Below, in pieces: positions 11,630-22,281 of a DNA stretch of 64,000 nucleotides. This DNA is from Protula sp. h YS-2021 (taxonomy: Eukaryota; Annelida; Polychaeta; Sabellida; Serpulidae): NCBI GenBank assembly GCA_949752745.1, contig OX457026.1:48323456-48387455 (forward strand). Direction: 5' to 3'. A program made the translations under genes and the position numbers. Position 1 is the stretch's first letter. Each line of letters starts with the position of its first letter. The notes below the pieces were generated by a model. The model had not been told where the DNA came from, did no database searches, and saw only the letters and a program-made list of their open reading frames with translations.

Positions 11630-12199
11630 TTATTCTGCGTTAAACGAAGGGATATAGTTTTCCAGAACTTTTGTGTTTGCATGAGTCATAAATGTCATTT
11701 TTGTGTAATGTTAACCTTTTTTTAAAAAAAATGTTTAAAATAAATTGAAATATGGTTCGCATGGTATTTGTGCAGTTTTTGCAATGGTTTGAGGGAAGGA
11801 GAGGGTATTAAAAGTGGTGTTTCGTAGAAAAGTGTATTTTTGTAATAAGCGGTTTCTTCAATTCTAGACAAAAAATTTATTCATGAATTAGAAGCTGTTT
11901 AAGTTAAAAATGAATTGATCAAAATGAAAATAATGGTGCATCGATTGGTTTTGGTGGGGAGGGATGTGTGGACGCGGTGATTAGAATGAGGGAAGGGTGA
12001 CAGTGCAGGGTATTTCAGGAGCATTAATGAATTCATTGATGAAGCAAAAGATTTAATAAAAGAACGAAGAAAAATTGTTATTTTCATTCCTTCTCTTTTT
12101 CAAAGATAACAAAGTACAAATAGCTCGCAAATAAAAAAATGCAAAAAAAAATATATGACATTTTCATAAAGTTTAAAGAAAAATAATATAATTTTTTGA
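11630..12199. other. AT-rich stretch, nothing recognised
   Basis: Follows the terminal exon. AATAAATTG-type sequence near 11740 could serve as its polyadenylation signal. No gene, RNA or repeat border is seen. Confidence 0.5.
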
Positions 12200-12660
12200 C
12201 GTTCAGGGTGAATTATTTGGGTGCGTTATTGCAATATACAGGTTGGGGAAAGTCTGGGGAAGAAATTCCCGTTCTCCCCCAATCTTCCCCCCACCGACCA
12301 CGCCGAATGTTCCCCAGCCTTTGGATGATTGCTTAAATTGGTAGGTAGAATGGTGGGCAAAGGCACTTGACCTAATTAGGTTTTGGTGACCTTGGGTCAA
12401 AAGGTAACTTTTTCAAGGTCACTGAAACTTTAAAATTTTTCTCTTGGGGACACAATATCTCAGGTTGTACGTCATGTGCACGCTGTTGTGGACATGATAT
12501 GTCAAGTTCGGCTGGACGGATTACAACTGAAATGGGCAGCTGGGTTGGGAAGCTAAGGATCTTGACCTGATTAGGTTCTGGTGACCTTGGGTCAAAGGTC
12601 AAGGTCACTCGAACTGTTTTATTTCCAAAAGGGAGGTGCGGCGGGGGACTTAACCAGTAT
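12200..12660. repeat. Dispersed repeat with GACCTTGGGTCAAAGG core
   Basis: Two near copies of a GGTGACCTTGGGTCAAA segment lie about 200 bases apart (12383 and 12578), and both are followed by AAGGTCAC. This type of sequence is very common in bivalve genomes as far as is recalled. No coding content is seen. Confidence 0.55.
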
Positions 12661-12904
12661 ACTTGTTCCTGAATCAAGCGCGTAACGTTACGCGTTTTCG
12701 ACATTTTCCAAATTACTCATAAAGTTCGTGGGACAGAAGGGGAAAACAGGCCTTCAGCGGTGATATTTTTTTGTCAACGCCAGTTTGCTTCAGCACTTTT
12801 TCCGCAGCATAGAATTTTATTATTTAATTCTGTGAAATTATAAATTAAACATCTGGGAGCGGACTCCATCCTGTGGGAAATTTAAAAAAATGAGGTAAAG
12901 TTGA

Positions 12905-13255
12905 AATGCAGAGATGTCAAGCAGGACAAGCAGGAGACAAGCCGTGAGGACCAAGTGGAGGCAGGAGGATCAGCAGACAAACTGTGAGGTGCGTCCGGGT
13001 ATCTCTACAGACAGGACGTGCAACAGACAAACCGCGAGGTGGAGGAGGCGGGACGAGCAGCAGACCAGCCATATGTCAAGACAGAATGAGCAGAAGACAA
13101 GCCGTCCATCCCAAGCGGAGATGGGACAAGACAACAAACAAGCTGCCCGACCCATGGTGGCGTGCAGCGTATGTGAAGGCAGGGCGAAGAACAGACCGGA
13201 TGTCCAGTGCATGTGGGAGACAGGACGAAAGGCAGAAGCTCTCGGGTGCATTTAA
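12905..13255. repeat. Degenerate purine-rich short repeats
   Basis: Recurrent GACAAGC / CAGACAAACCG / GAGGTGG words at irregular 30-60 bp spacing. Frames on both strands stay open because of the composition. No domain is seen. Confidence 0.5.
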
Positions 13256-13346
13256 CGAGCACTTGTTGATTACTAGCGTATTCCCTGCATTAAGTTATTC
13301 TCGCATCTTTTGCATCTCCTGTCATTTTGATTGCATGTAATAGCGA

Positions 13347-13836
13347 ATCCCTGTCATCTGTCCCCCGGTCAACTGCCCCCCCCCCCTATCATCTGCCCCC
13401 ACTTTGAAGGGGAATTCACCAATAGGTGGTCGCTTGCCCCCTCCATATACTATTTTTTCTTGGGTTCTTGGCTTACAAAGACATAATAAATAAATTTATA
13501 TTCATTTTATTGAATGTATTGCACCTCGGTAAATTGCAATTCACCAATAGAAAACTAATTGCAATTAGAATTACAATTAGAATTGCAGTTAGTTTAAGGA
13601 TCAGTCTCTCCTAAGATCAATATTGGTGAATAGATCAATGAAGATAATTGTTTCAGAGACGAAGTAGACGAGGACATCACAATTGCCTAATTTTTTTTCA
13701 CTAAAAAAGGAGTAGGGCAGATGAAGACCCCGTCAAATTGCATGGGGGGAGTCGACCGGGTTGCAAGAAGGGGGGGGGGGGGGGGGGCAGTTGACTGGGG
13801 GCGCAGTTGACCGGGGGCAGATGACAGTTTACCTGT
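13347..13836. mobile_element. MITE-like element with CATCTGCCCCC ends, copy 1
   Basis: The left end reads CATCTGTCCCCCGGTCAACTGC and the right end is its inverted counterpart (GCAGTTGACCGGGGGCAGATGAC). The interior recurs inverted at 16873-17362. Long C and G runs are part of the ends. No ORF of interest. Confidence 0.75.
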
Positions 13837-14124
13837 AATAGCACATATCTTGGATGACGATTGTGCAGTGATAGGAAGTAGATAATTCAGACCCTGCGTA
13901 AACACGTGCACATGAGGCTAGTGTAGATGACACACCTTGTGCCATGCACGTCTTCAAAATGGTATACAAATGCCATGTAATGGACAAATGAGGCGATAAA
14001 GGTGGCGATAAGGTTTAACTTACAGCTAATTACCACATTCTGCGTGGCGACATCAGAGGCCATTTGTGGTCAAATGTTCAGTTTGTGATGTAAGCCTGTG
14101 CGTGTGCATCTTATGTTTTGTGTG
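13837..14124. other. No feature recognised
   Basis: Single-copy looking sequence between two MITE-like elements. No splice-bounded exon or RNA is seen. Confidence 0.4.
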
Positions 14125-14855
14125 AATCCACATCCGTCGACGTTTCATCCAACATTTCATTCGACGACATTTCATCCGAAAATAAGTGACAAAGTACGGC
14201 ATTCCATCCGAATTTTTTACAGATAAATTTTAACGCAAACTGCAAAGCAACATTGCTTCGAAGTAAAAGCACATCTAACCACCACAAAGTAGAATCAAAG
14301 CCGTATTCGTTTAATGCCAATCACTGTCTAATCTGTCACTCTGATTTCTTAATCCTGATGAAGTCGTGTGCACTTTAATCCCTAAGTTGGGGGCTGCTTC
14401 AACACAGAACAAAGAGGAGCAGTATGGAAAGCGACCATCTGTCTGCAAAGAGATAAATTTCTATGTAATCTCATGATGCTCCGATGTCACAGAATTTGTA
14501 CTCTGATTAGTTGCAGAACGTTTCAACATTTTGGACTGGACGCAAGTAATTGTCCACTTGTGTGCTTTTATTGTTTGATCTGGACACCAGTTATAACGTC
14601 TAGTTTGTATATCTATATTTGTTATGAGATATGAAGTAAATGACCAGTTTAATACGTTAAATTGATAAACTAAGAGGTGGTGTTTATTTTCAAGATATTA
14701 CTAAAACGTCGGTAAAATCACAAACAACAAATAAATGAAGCAATCTCACAGTCAAGTTGCAAATCTATCCTGAATACATAGGATGAAATGTCGATATCTT
14801 TTGTTGATTCTCGGATGACATGTCGTCGGATGAAATGTCGGGTTCCCGTTTTGTG
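14125..14855. mobile_element. Element with motif-array inverted ends (CGACATTTCATCC family)
   Basis: The left end is an array of CGTTTCATCC, ACATTTCATTCGACGACA and CATTTCATCCGA motifs. The right end carries the inverted forms (GGATGAAATGTCG, GGATGACATGTCGTC, GGATGAAATGTCGGG). The interior is unique in the window. Architecture is shared with other elements at 17438, 19674 and 20795. Confidence 0.6.
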
Positions 14856-15339
14856 TGCACTTATCGCTTGAGGTGCTTTTTTGCGCACCTCTAAAAATGT
14901 TCCTCATGCGGCTGTTAAGAGTGTTTTGGAGATCATGTTTTTCAAAATACGTCTTAGGCTAGTAATTTCAGTCAGATTGCTTTAATGTTTAGGCGTAGTC
15001 CAGTGTCAAGGCTCTGTGAAATTTTCTTTTCTGAGATCCGCGAAAGATTAGGGAAATGCCGACGGTTGCAAAATGTTCAGTAACCGGTTTTTAAAAAATC
15101 ACTACCACTTTTTGGCGACCATACAAACCTATTGATATGGATTCACTAGATCTTGGCTGGTCACAATGTCCCAGGACATTCTTGTTTTTGCCTTTTGTGA
15201 TTGTCAAGAAGTCCCAATAATGTGCGCTGAGGTTACCCACAGAGCCATTTAAATTGACCGGCATGCTCAAAATGACATTGCTGTGGTGGTGGAGATTTCA
15301 CCGCTTTTAATAATAAAAACATTCGCAATGGTCTGAAAT
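14856..15339. repeat. Fragment of hairpin-ended repeat (3' terminus)
   Basis: Contains CACTAGATCTTGGCTGGTC then a CAATGTCCCAGGACATTCTTGTTT end at 15145-15190. This is the conserved terminus seen in many other places in the window (24670, 26290, 58318 and others). No gene is seen. Confidence 0.6.
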
Positions 15340-15850
15340 TCGAACTGCTCAACAACGCAAGTTGAATAAACATGCGCACTGGTTCGAAATGCAAACCGCG
15401 CATCAACGCAAGTTAAATAAACATGCAAACTGGTCCGAAATGCGAACTGCGCACCAACGCAACCTAAGGAAACTTGTGCAGTTGTCCGAAATGCGAACCG
15501 CGCATCAACGCAACTTAAGAAAACTTGTGCACTTGTCCAAAATATGGACCGCTATCAACGCAAGTTAAATAAACATGCGCATTGATGTGAAATAGGAACC
15601 GCGCATCGACGCAAGTTAAATAAACATGCGCATTGGTCCGAAATAATAACCGCACATCAACACAAGGTAAATAAACATGCGCACTGATCCGAAATAAGAA
15701 CCGCACATCAACTCAAGGTAAATAAACATGCGCACTGATCCGAAATGCGAACCGCACATCAACGCAAGTTAAATAAACATGTGCACTGTTCCAAAATGAG
15801 AGCCGCGCATAAACGCTAATTAAATAAACATGTGCACTTGCAGTTGCTTG
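15340..15850. repeat. 51-bp satellite array, locus 1
   Basis: About ten copies of a monomer built on CAAGTTAAATAAACATGCGC ... GGTCCGAAATGCGAACCGCGCATCAACG. GTTGAATAAACATG at 15361 and GTTAAATAAACATG at 15412 give a period of 51. The same family occurs at 25150-25980 and 57180-57880. Confidence 0.9.
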
Positions 15851-15974
15851 TGAAGATGTGATCTGGCTAATACTTGTTAGAAAATCAAAAGTGTTTGATT
15901 ACCATAGTTTTAAGAAAGATGCAAGAACATCAAAAGTGCTTTTAAGTTCCCTTTTAATATAAAGAACAGTAAAA

Positions 15975-16078
15975 CACACACATACACACATTAACACACA
16001 CACACACACACACCTACACACATATAAATATATATAATATATATATATAATATATATATAATAATATATATATAATAT
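15975..16078. repeat. (CA)n and (TA)n microsatellites
   Basis: Adjoining ACACAC and TATATA runs. They give rise to spurious Tyr/Ile/Cys-rich frames. Confidence 0.9.
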
Positions 16079-16872
16079 GAGGAGGGAGCAGATACCTAGT
16101 ATGGAAAATCTGAGGGGGGGCAGATTATTGGAGGGCAGATCACCGGGGGGGGGGGGGTAGATTACCTGCATTCGGAAAACACACCACCTGGCGCTGAACC
16201 ACTAGTTGATTATTTCTCTTCAACGTAAGTGACCGGTACCTTAAGAAGGGCACAAGCTGCCCCTGAACGTAATGGTGAATCCCTCGTTCGAATGGGCCGA
16301 GTACCTCTTAGATACCACCCGACATGATGGAGCGTCCATGAGCCAACGCTGAGTGACGAGCCCCGCACGAATAACCAGTGTAAGGGGTTCAGCAACCGTT
16401 TTATCTTGTTGGACATTTAATTATCGTCATTAAGCGCGAGGATAGTGCAGTGCATACACTTATTATGCAGGATGGTCGTGGAGACCCTCGCAGAAAGACA
16501 ATCAGAAAGGAATATACTGCCCTTCAACAGCGCCTGAAGAACCTCTGTCAACAGCGCGTGAAGAATCTCCCTTGATCGTGCTTCCGGCAGAAAAAGCGTG
16601 GAGGAGTTCCTTAAGGGCATTGGGCCCAACATTCGTTGACGTTGTGTAAACCGCGAGCATCAGGAAGGCGATGAATCATAAGCCAGTACTTTTTGAATGA
16701 CTTTAAAAAGGTCAAGCAGTTGAAATCAAAGTAGCAAGAGGCTGATGTGATTTTTTTGCAATTAGTTTGTAGCATCCGTTGCATTAAATGAAATCAATGA
16801 AGCAAAAGACTGATCTGATTTCATTGCAATTAGGCTGCATGTAGTTCTTTTGTAGGTTGTAGCATGTGTATT
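16079..16872. other. No gene; partial CAGATTACC/CAGATCACC element end
   Basis: 16100-16170 has GGGGGGCAGATTATTGG and GGCAGATCACCGGGGG, related to the ends of the 13347 element. The rest shows no recognisable feature. Confidence 0.4.
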
Positions 16873-17362
16873 ACGGTGAACGGTCATCTGCCCCCCGGTC
16901 AACTGCTCCCCTCAGTCAACTGCCCCCCTTTTTTGCAACCCGGTCGGCTGCCCCCCTTGCAATTTGAGGGGGTCGTCATCTGCCGCCCCCTTTTTTTAGT
17001 GGAAAAAAATTCTTTAAAAATTAGGCAATTGTGATGTCCCCGTCTACTTCGTCTCTGAAACAATTGATCTTCATTGATCTATTCACCAATATTGATCTTA
17101 GGAGAGACTGATCCGTAAACTAATTGCAATTCTAATTCCTATTGGTGAATTGCATTTTACCGAGGTGCAATACATTCAATAAAATGAATATAAATTTATT
17201 TATTGTGTCTTTGTAAGCCAAGAACCCAAGAAAAAATAGTAAATGGAGGGGGCAAGAGACCACCCTTCCACTTTGAGGGAGGGGGGCAGTCGACCGGGTT
17301 GCAAAAAGGGGGGGGGGGTGACAGGGGGCAGTTGACCGGGGGGGCAGATGGGTGGTCATCTA
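16873..17362. mobile_element. MITE-like element with CATCTGCCCCC ends, copy 2
   Basis: Inverted copy of 13347-13836, including the internal AATTGCAATT, CACCAATATTGATC and TTTATTTATTGTGTC segments. The ends again are G/C-homopolymer-rich inverted repeats. Two copies in opposite orientation 3 kb apart can pair. Confidence 0.75.
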
Positions 17363-17437
17363 GATTAAATGAAAGCAAAGCCCTATTCAGAGAAGTTGAA
17401 GGCGATCGATTTATAAATACAAGTTTCAAATTCGAAT

Positions 17438-18616
17438 CCCGGACAAAACGGCGACGGCCAAAACGGCGACGGTTATAACGGAGAAGACCAAAACGGCGAC
17501 GACCAAAACGACGAAGGCCAAAACGGCGACAAGTGCAACTGAGGACAAAGCGGCGACGAAGATAAATAATTTAATGTTGAAAATCAAAATACAAAGAAAA
17601 GTGTTGCCAGATAAATCAGTTCATTCCTACTTGAAGATGAGTATAATTTGAACCAATATTTAAATTTTAAGGGCAAAATGAAATGGATAATTTGCCACCG
17701 GTCACTTTGCCACCGACCACTTTGCCACCAACCATTTTGCCACCGACCACTTTGCCACCACACCTCTACCATTTTGCCACCAAAGAGATATCTTGGAACA
17801 AAAGAATTAATTTAATTATTTATTTTCAGGATAATAAAAGACAAGAAAACAATGAAATAGCAATACTCCACAAGGGCACTTCGTACTTAATCCCCCGATA
17901 CCTCGCTAGTCTACTGACAAGGTCTACTCCGGATTGCTTTATTGGAGACAAACAGACTCAACAACGGCGCCTCCTACTTAATCCCCAAATACCCCCCTAA
18001 TCTACTGACAATTTCTACGCCGGACCTGCTCAGTCTGCTGCGCATCGAGTACGATGTTCAGCCTGCCCTCACTAATCATAATCCCAACTCTCACGCAGTC
18101 TTAATCCCCTTATCCCAAAAGTAATTGACAATTGCGAGATAAAACATAAACATCAATATCAAGACATAAACAAATGAAAAAAGTATTCGAAAAGAGCTAA
18201 ACAATCGAATAACTTATGAAATATTAGACCTTAAAAAAATCGGTGGTAAAATGGTAGGGGGGTGGTGGCAAAGTGATCAGTGGTAAAATGGTATGGACAC
18301 GGGACGGAGAGGGTGGATGGAGGGAGGCTGCGAAGACGGGAGGGATTGTTAGGGGAGGGGATGGGAGGAGGGAAGATTACTGAGACAGTGACTGGTGATA
18401 GAAAGCAGGTGGTTAGGGAGGGCCGGAAGGGCACGTGGGGGGCACCGTGTTTAAATTTATTTATCACTGATAGTTAAATGAACTGTGTTGGCAACGTTGT
18501 TACTTTCTGTTTCTTTTTAATAAGCGTTTTAAAGCATGAACTTAAGAAATATCCGTCGCCGTTTTGTCCGGGGTTGCACTTGTCGCCGTTTTAGCCGTCG
18601 CCGTTATGTCCGGATA
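17438..18616. mobile_element. Element with AAAACGGCGACGGCC array ends, copy 1
   Basis: The left end is an array of AAAACGGCGACGGCC-type units (17446-17545). The right end carries the inverted array (GTCGCCGTTTTGTCCGG, 18556-18615). A second element is nested inside, with TTTGCCACCGACCAC units at 17690-17785 and the inverse GTGGTAAAATGG at 18240-18295. No transposase is found. Confidence 0.65.
17690..18300. mobile_element. Nested element with TTTGCCACCGACCAC array ends
   Basis: The left end has five TTTGCCACC(G/A)(A/G)CCA units and the right end has inverted GGTGGTAAAATGG / GGTGGCAAAGTG units. It sits inside the element at 17438-18616. Confidence 0.55.
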
Positions 18617-18649
18617 CCTTCAAATTCAACTAGAACCTCACTTCGCTAG

Positions 18650-19150
18650 CGAAATGTTAAACACTTGACAAAAATTAAAACGCAAAAATACTTCCTTCAA
18701 TGGGTTATTTCTTGAATAATATATTGCAAACAACACAGCTTGAATACGTCTTATAAGCCGAGTAGTGTTTGGTTTCAGTTGACTTAAGGTTTTATTGACT
18801 GATCTAGCATACGTTATCTATTTACGCATTGAGAGCTCGCACAAAGCTCACTGTGCAACTGTGTGTGATGTGCGTTAAATGCTACGCATTTACTTGCAAA
18901 AAATACACTCTTTTCACATGGCGTTTTAACAAAGAAAACGAAATCAAAGACGAAAATGAAAAGTGACATGCACATGTTCAGATCAAGCTCTTCATAATTC
19001 CCAAGTTTCATGGTCGTAGGACCCATAGTGTCAGAGAAGAAGACACAAAAAATCGGAAAAAGTGTCAAGAAGAAAAAAAACGGACGAATTTTGCTCGCAC
19101 AATACATATAACCCTTGCAAGCCAAAGGCTTGTCAAGTGTTAAATATGTT
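18650..19150. mobile_element. MITE-like element, copy 2
   Basis: Reverse-orientation copy of 8250-8765. The ends are TTAAACACTTGACAA at 18656 and TTGTCAAGTGTTAA near 19128-19143, that is, CACTTGACAA inverted repeats bordered by TTAA on both sides. This is reminiscent of piggyBac-type TTAA targets. Non-coding. Confidence 0.7.
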
Positions 19151-19673
19151 TTTTTTTAACTTTTGTTATGAGGTTTCATAATTTCTACAAAGTGGACGTT
19201 TTGTCCCAGTATACACGTGTGAACGTTCTGTCCGTGGACGTTCTGCCTGTGGACGTTGTTTGTGGCCGTTCTGTCCCGGATTCATATTTGCTCCCTCTTT
19301 GTCAGTAGTGGAGAGATCAATAACTTGCCTGTGCTGTTAGCTCTGTGGCTTGCGTGCGCCTGCCTTATAATGGGCTTCATTGGTAAAATTTCAATGTCCA
19401 TTTTTGCATGTAAAATGTTAATATTTTTTTCTAATTGACATGTGCCAGCTGGACATGCTACATATTTCTCGTCCTAACCTTAGCCGTCTCAGACTAGTTC
19501 ACGTGACGAGGTTATGGTGAATAAAAGAAATCATACGGAAACACTTCACCGAATCGCAGGAACTCAGTCAACTGTGAGGATTTTAATCGCCAAGTGTAGT
19601 CAATTCAATTGTGGAAGGTAAACGTCACCGCAGAAAAATTAACAAGCTATATCACGCACGACGCTCGCGGGGT
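19151..19673. other. Partial motif-array end; otherwise nothing recognised
   Basis: 19195-19280 repeats GTGGACGTTCTGTCC-like units, resembling one end of a further motif-array element. No gene is seen in the rest. Confidence 0.4.
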
Positions 19674-20527
19674 ATCCGGACATAACGGCGACGGCCAAAA
19701 CGGCGACGGCAATAACGGAAAAGGCCAAAACGGCAAGAGGTGCAAACCCGTACAAAACGGCGACGGAGTTTTTTTAAGTTTATGCTTTAAAACGCTTATT
19801 TAAAAAAACCAAAAAGTGACAACGTTGCTAACACACTTTATTTAACCATCAGAGATAAATAAATTTGAACACAGTGCAGTATTTCTCCCAACGCGTCATT
19901 CATGCCCTCCCTAACCACCTCCTTCCTGTCACCAGTCACTGTCTCAATAATCTGCTCAAGGAATGATTTACTCACTTACCTTTTCTCAGGTAAAACTGAA
20001 GATTATTTTCTCAGGTAAAATAAAATTTAATCTTCTCTTTCATTTGTGTGGATTCATATATAATAACAGCATTTCACATAACCAATACAGATAAGGATTA
20101 GTTCATTGAGGCGATAAAATTTCATCAGTCTTTCATTGCTGATAATCCGAAGTCCTTTTTTATTTTGCCTTTTATTGGTGTGGATTCACGTACAATAACG
20201 GGTTAGTGGGAACAGTCGCTAAATACAATTGTCTTTCAAAATCTACTTATTTACCCCCCCCCCCCCCACACACACACACACGATGGATTATCGTTAGGAA
20301 TATATGGGAAAATAAGTGTACCCATTTTATTTTGCCCTTAAAATTTAAATATTTGTTCAAATTATGCTTCTCTTCAAGTAGAAATGAACTGATTTATCTG
20401 GCAACACTATTCTTTGTATTTTGAGTTTCAACATTAAATTATTAATCTTCGTCGCCTCTTTGTCAAGGGTTGCACTTGTTGCCGTTTTGTCTATCGCCGT
20501 TTTGGCCGTCGCCGTTTTGTGTTCGGG
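19674..20527. mobile_element. Element with AAAACGGCGACGGCC array ends, copy 2
   Basis: The left array (ATAACGGCGACGGCCAAAAC and on, 19680-19770) and the inverted right array (GCCGTTTTGGCCGTCGCCG, 20470-20525) match the 17438 family. The interior shares a TTTTATTTTGCCCTTAAAATTT segment with it. A C-run and (CA)n lie at 20253-20280. Confidence 0.65.
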
Positions 20528-20794
20528 ATTCCGCTCGCGGTATTGGCTCACTCATTGTCTACAGTGAATCAATTAACAGGCTGAGGCTGTAGATACTATG
20601 AGCTATCAGAGCCTGTGTATTCATGGGCTTCAATGGCAAAATTTCTGTGTCTGTTTTCGCACATAAAATGCAAATAAATTTACAAAAAAAAATTATGGGT
20701 GGGCAAACTAGACATGCTCCCATTTGTCTCATTATTTGGCTGGACCAGCTCATTGCACAAAAAGGAAACGTACGAATGCAATAAACCAGGGGGT

Positions 20795-21486
20795 ATCCGC
20801 CCCAAATGGCTCCGGCCAAAATGTCTCCGACCATAATGTCCCCAGAGAGTAAGAGGGGTCAGAATGTTTCCGTTCAAAATGTCTCCATGTGTAAGGGGGT
20901 CAAAATGTCTCCGCCCAGAATTTATTCCCCGGTAATAGTGGCCACCATATGCTTTGTGTACACAAACCCGTCAACCGCAATTTTACGACCCCCTTATTGT
21001 TTCCAAATATCTCTATATCCATATGATAGTGTGTTTCAGATTTGAATGATTGGCATAAAATTTTCCCTACATTTATACAAAACGGGATTTACTGGAGGAT
21101 TAATACAATAATAGATTGAAGATGTGGTTTCACGATTTTCTGCACGTTTTCGAATTTACTCGATTGCCATGGAACAAAGTGCAGTAAAAGGATTCATATA
21201 ATTCGCTGCTGTTTGGGTTAATTTTGATTACCGGAGAATAGATTGCGATCTGAAAATAGATTGGGATAAAGGAATAACAGATTTTAATCAAAAGCCATTT
21301 TATTTACCATTGCTTGGTGTGCTATAGTTTACAATCAGTTGCAATATTTTGCAATTTTTGGAAACATTCTGGGCGAGACATTTTGCCCACCTTACACAGA
21401 GGTTTTTGACTTGGACATTCTGACCCCTCTGACCTTCTTTGGGGACATGGAAAGTTTAGGCGGAGGCATTCTTACCCGGATTCAAC
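20795..21486. mobile_element. Element with CAAAATGTCTCCG array ends
   Basis: The left end has AAATGGCTCCGGCC, AAAATGTCTCCGACC, ATAATGTCCCCAG and CAAAATGTCTCCG units. The right end has their inverse (GACATTTTGCCC, TTGGACATTCTGACCCC, GGAGGCATTCTTACCCGG). Length is about 690 bases. No ORF. Confidence 0.6.
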
Positions 21487-21693
21487 CAGGGGATTTAAAA
21501 TCCCCAAGTGTAATCATCAGAATGCAGCCTTGTCACTCGGCATTATAAAAGGGGAGAGGGAAGAAAAAAACTGTTGTTTGCATGTCGCAATTATTTTGTA
21601 CCTTTCTCGGATGTGTTCGTTTTCCCAAGTTTTCTGAAGAAAAATATAAGTTTATTTGTATATTCACAATGCAAATATCATATTTTCTTTCAG

Positions 21694-21810
21694 AGACCAG
21701 TGTTGGCCTTTGGGAGAACATGCAGCACCAGACTCAAGGCCCGGTGGATGTGTACAGCGCGTATTCCCCGCACACCAAGCACCAAGCCTTCCCGCTCAAG
21801 GCCTGGCCCA
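21694..21810 (+). CDS. Possible isolated host exon
   Basis: A GC-richer 117-base block bounded by TATTTTCTTTCAG and GTGAGT. One frame reads ETSVGLWENMQHQTQGPVDV and continues open through KHQAFPLKAWP. The family is not recognised. It is supported only by the splice borders and by base composition unlike the AT-rich surroundings. No partner exon is found nearby. Confidence 0.35.
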
Positions 21811-22281
21811 GTGAGTCGTGTGCTGACAGAGGATGAACGAGATCGGGGAGTGGGGGAGGGGGCGCAGGCTAACCATTAGAACAGCCTTCGACCTACATTC
21901 TTGTGGAAATCCGTAGTATTGCTCGCTTCTGTGGAGGAGTTGTGTAGAATCATATAAATAGCCAAAGGGATGCAGGTGCAGGGGAAGAACAATGTGTAGT
22001 TTCTCAGCAATTATGCATTTCCAAATAATTTCACACAATGTTTGATTTTTCTGGTTGACTCTTTCATGAGAATGTTGCAGATGTTTTATTTACGGCTCAT
22101 TTATCTCAGACAGTATCTAAATACCCCCTAATACTGGGCCTTTTCTCATCAAGAATTTGTAAAAATGTAATTGTAGCGTAGCATCGAAATTATATGCCTA
22201 GGGGTGCCTGGTGAAAAGACCCCGGTTATAAGCCGCCACACCCATCATTTTGCATACCCAGTAAAAAGCCCCGCCCCCCCT
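21811..22281. other. No feature recognised
   Basis: AT-rich sequence with no coherent frame, repeat border or RNA. If 21694-21810 is an exon, this is intronic. Confidence 0.4.

Noticed and set aside
12905..13255. Overlapping plus and minus ORFs of about 110 codons
   Set aside because: Composition-driven openness in purine-rich degenerate repeats; no domain, no splice context, frames compete on both strands.
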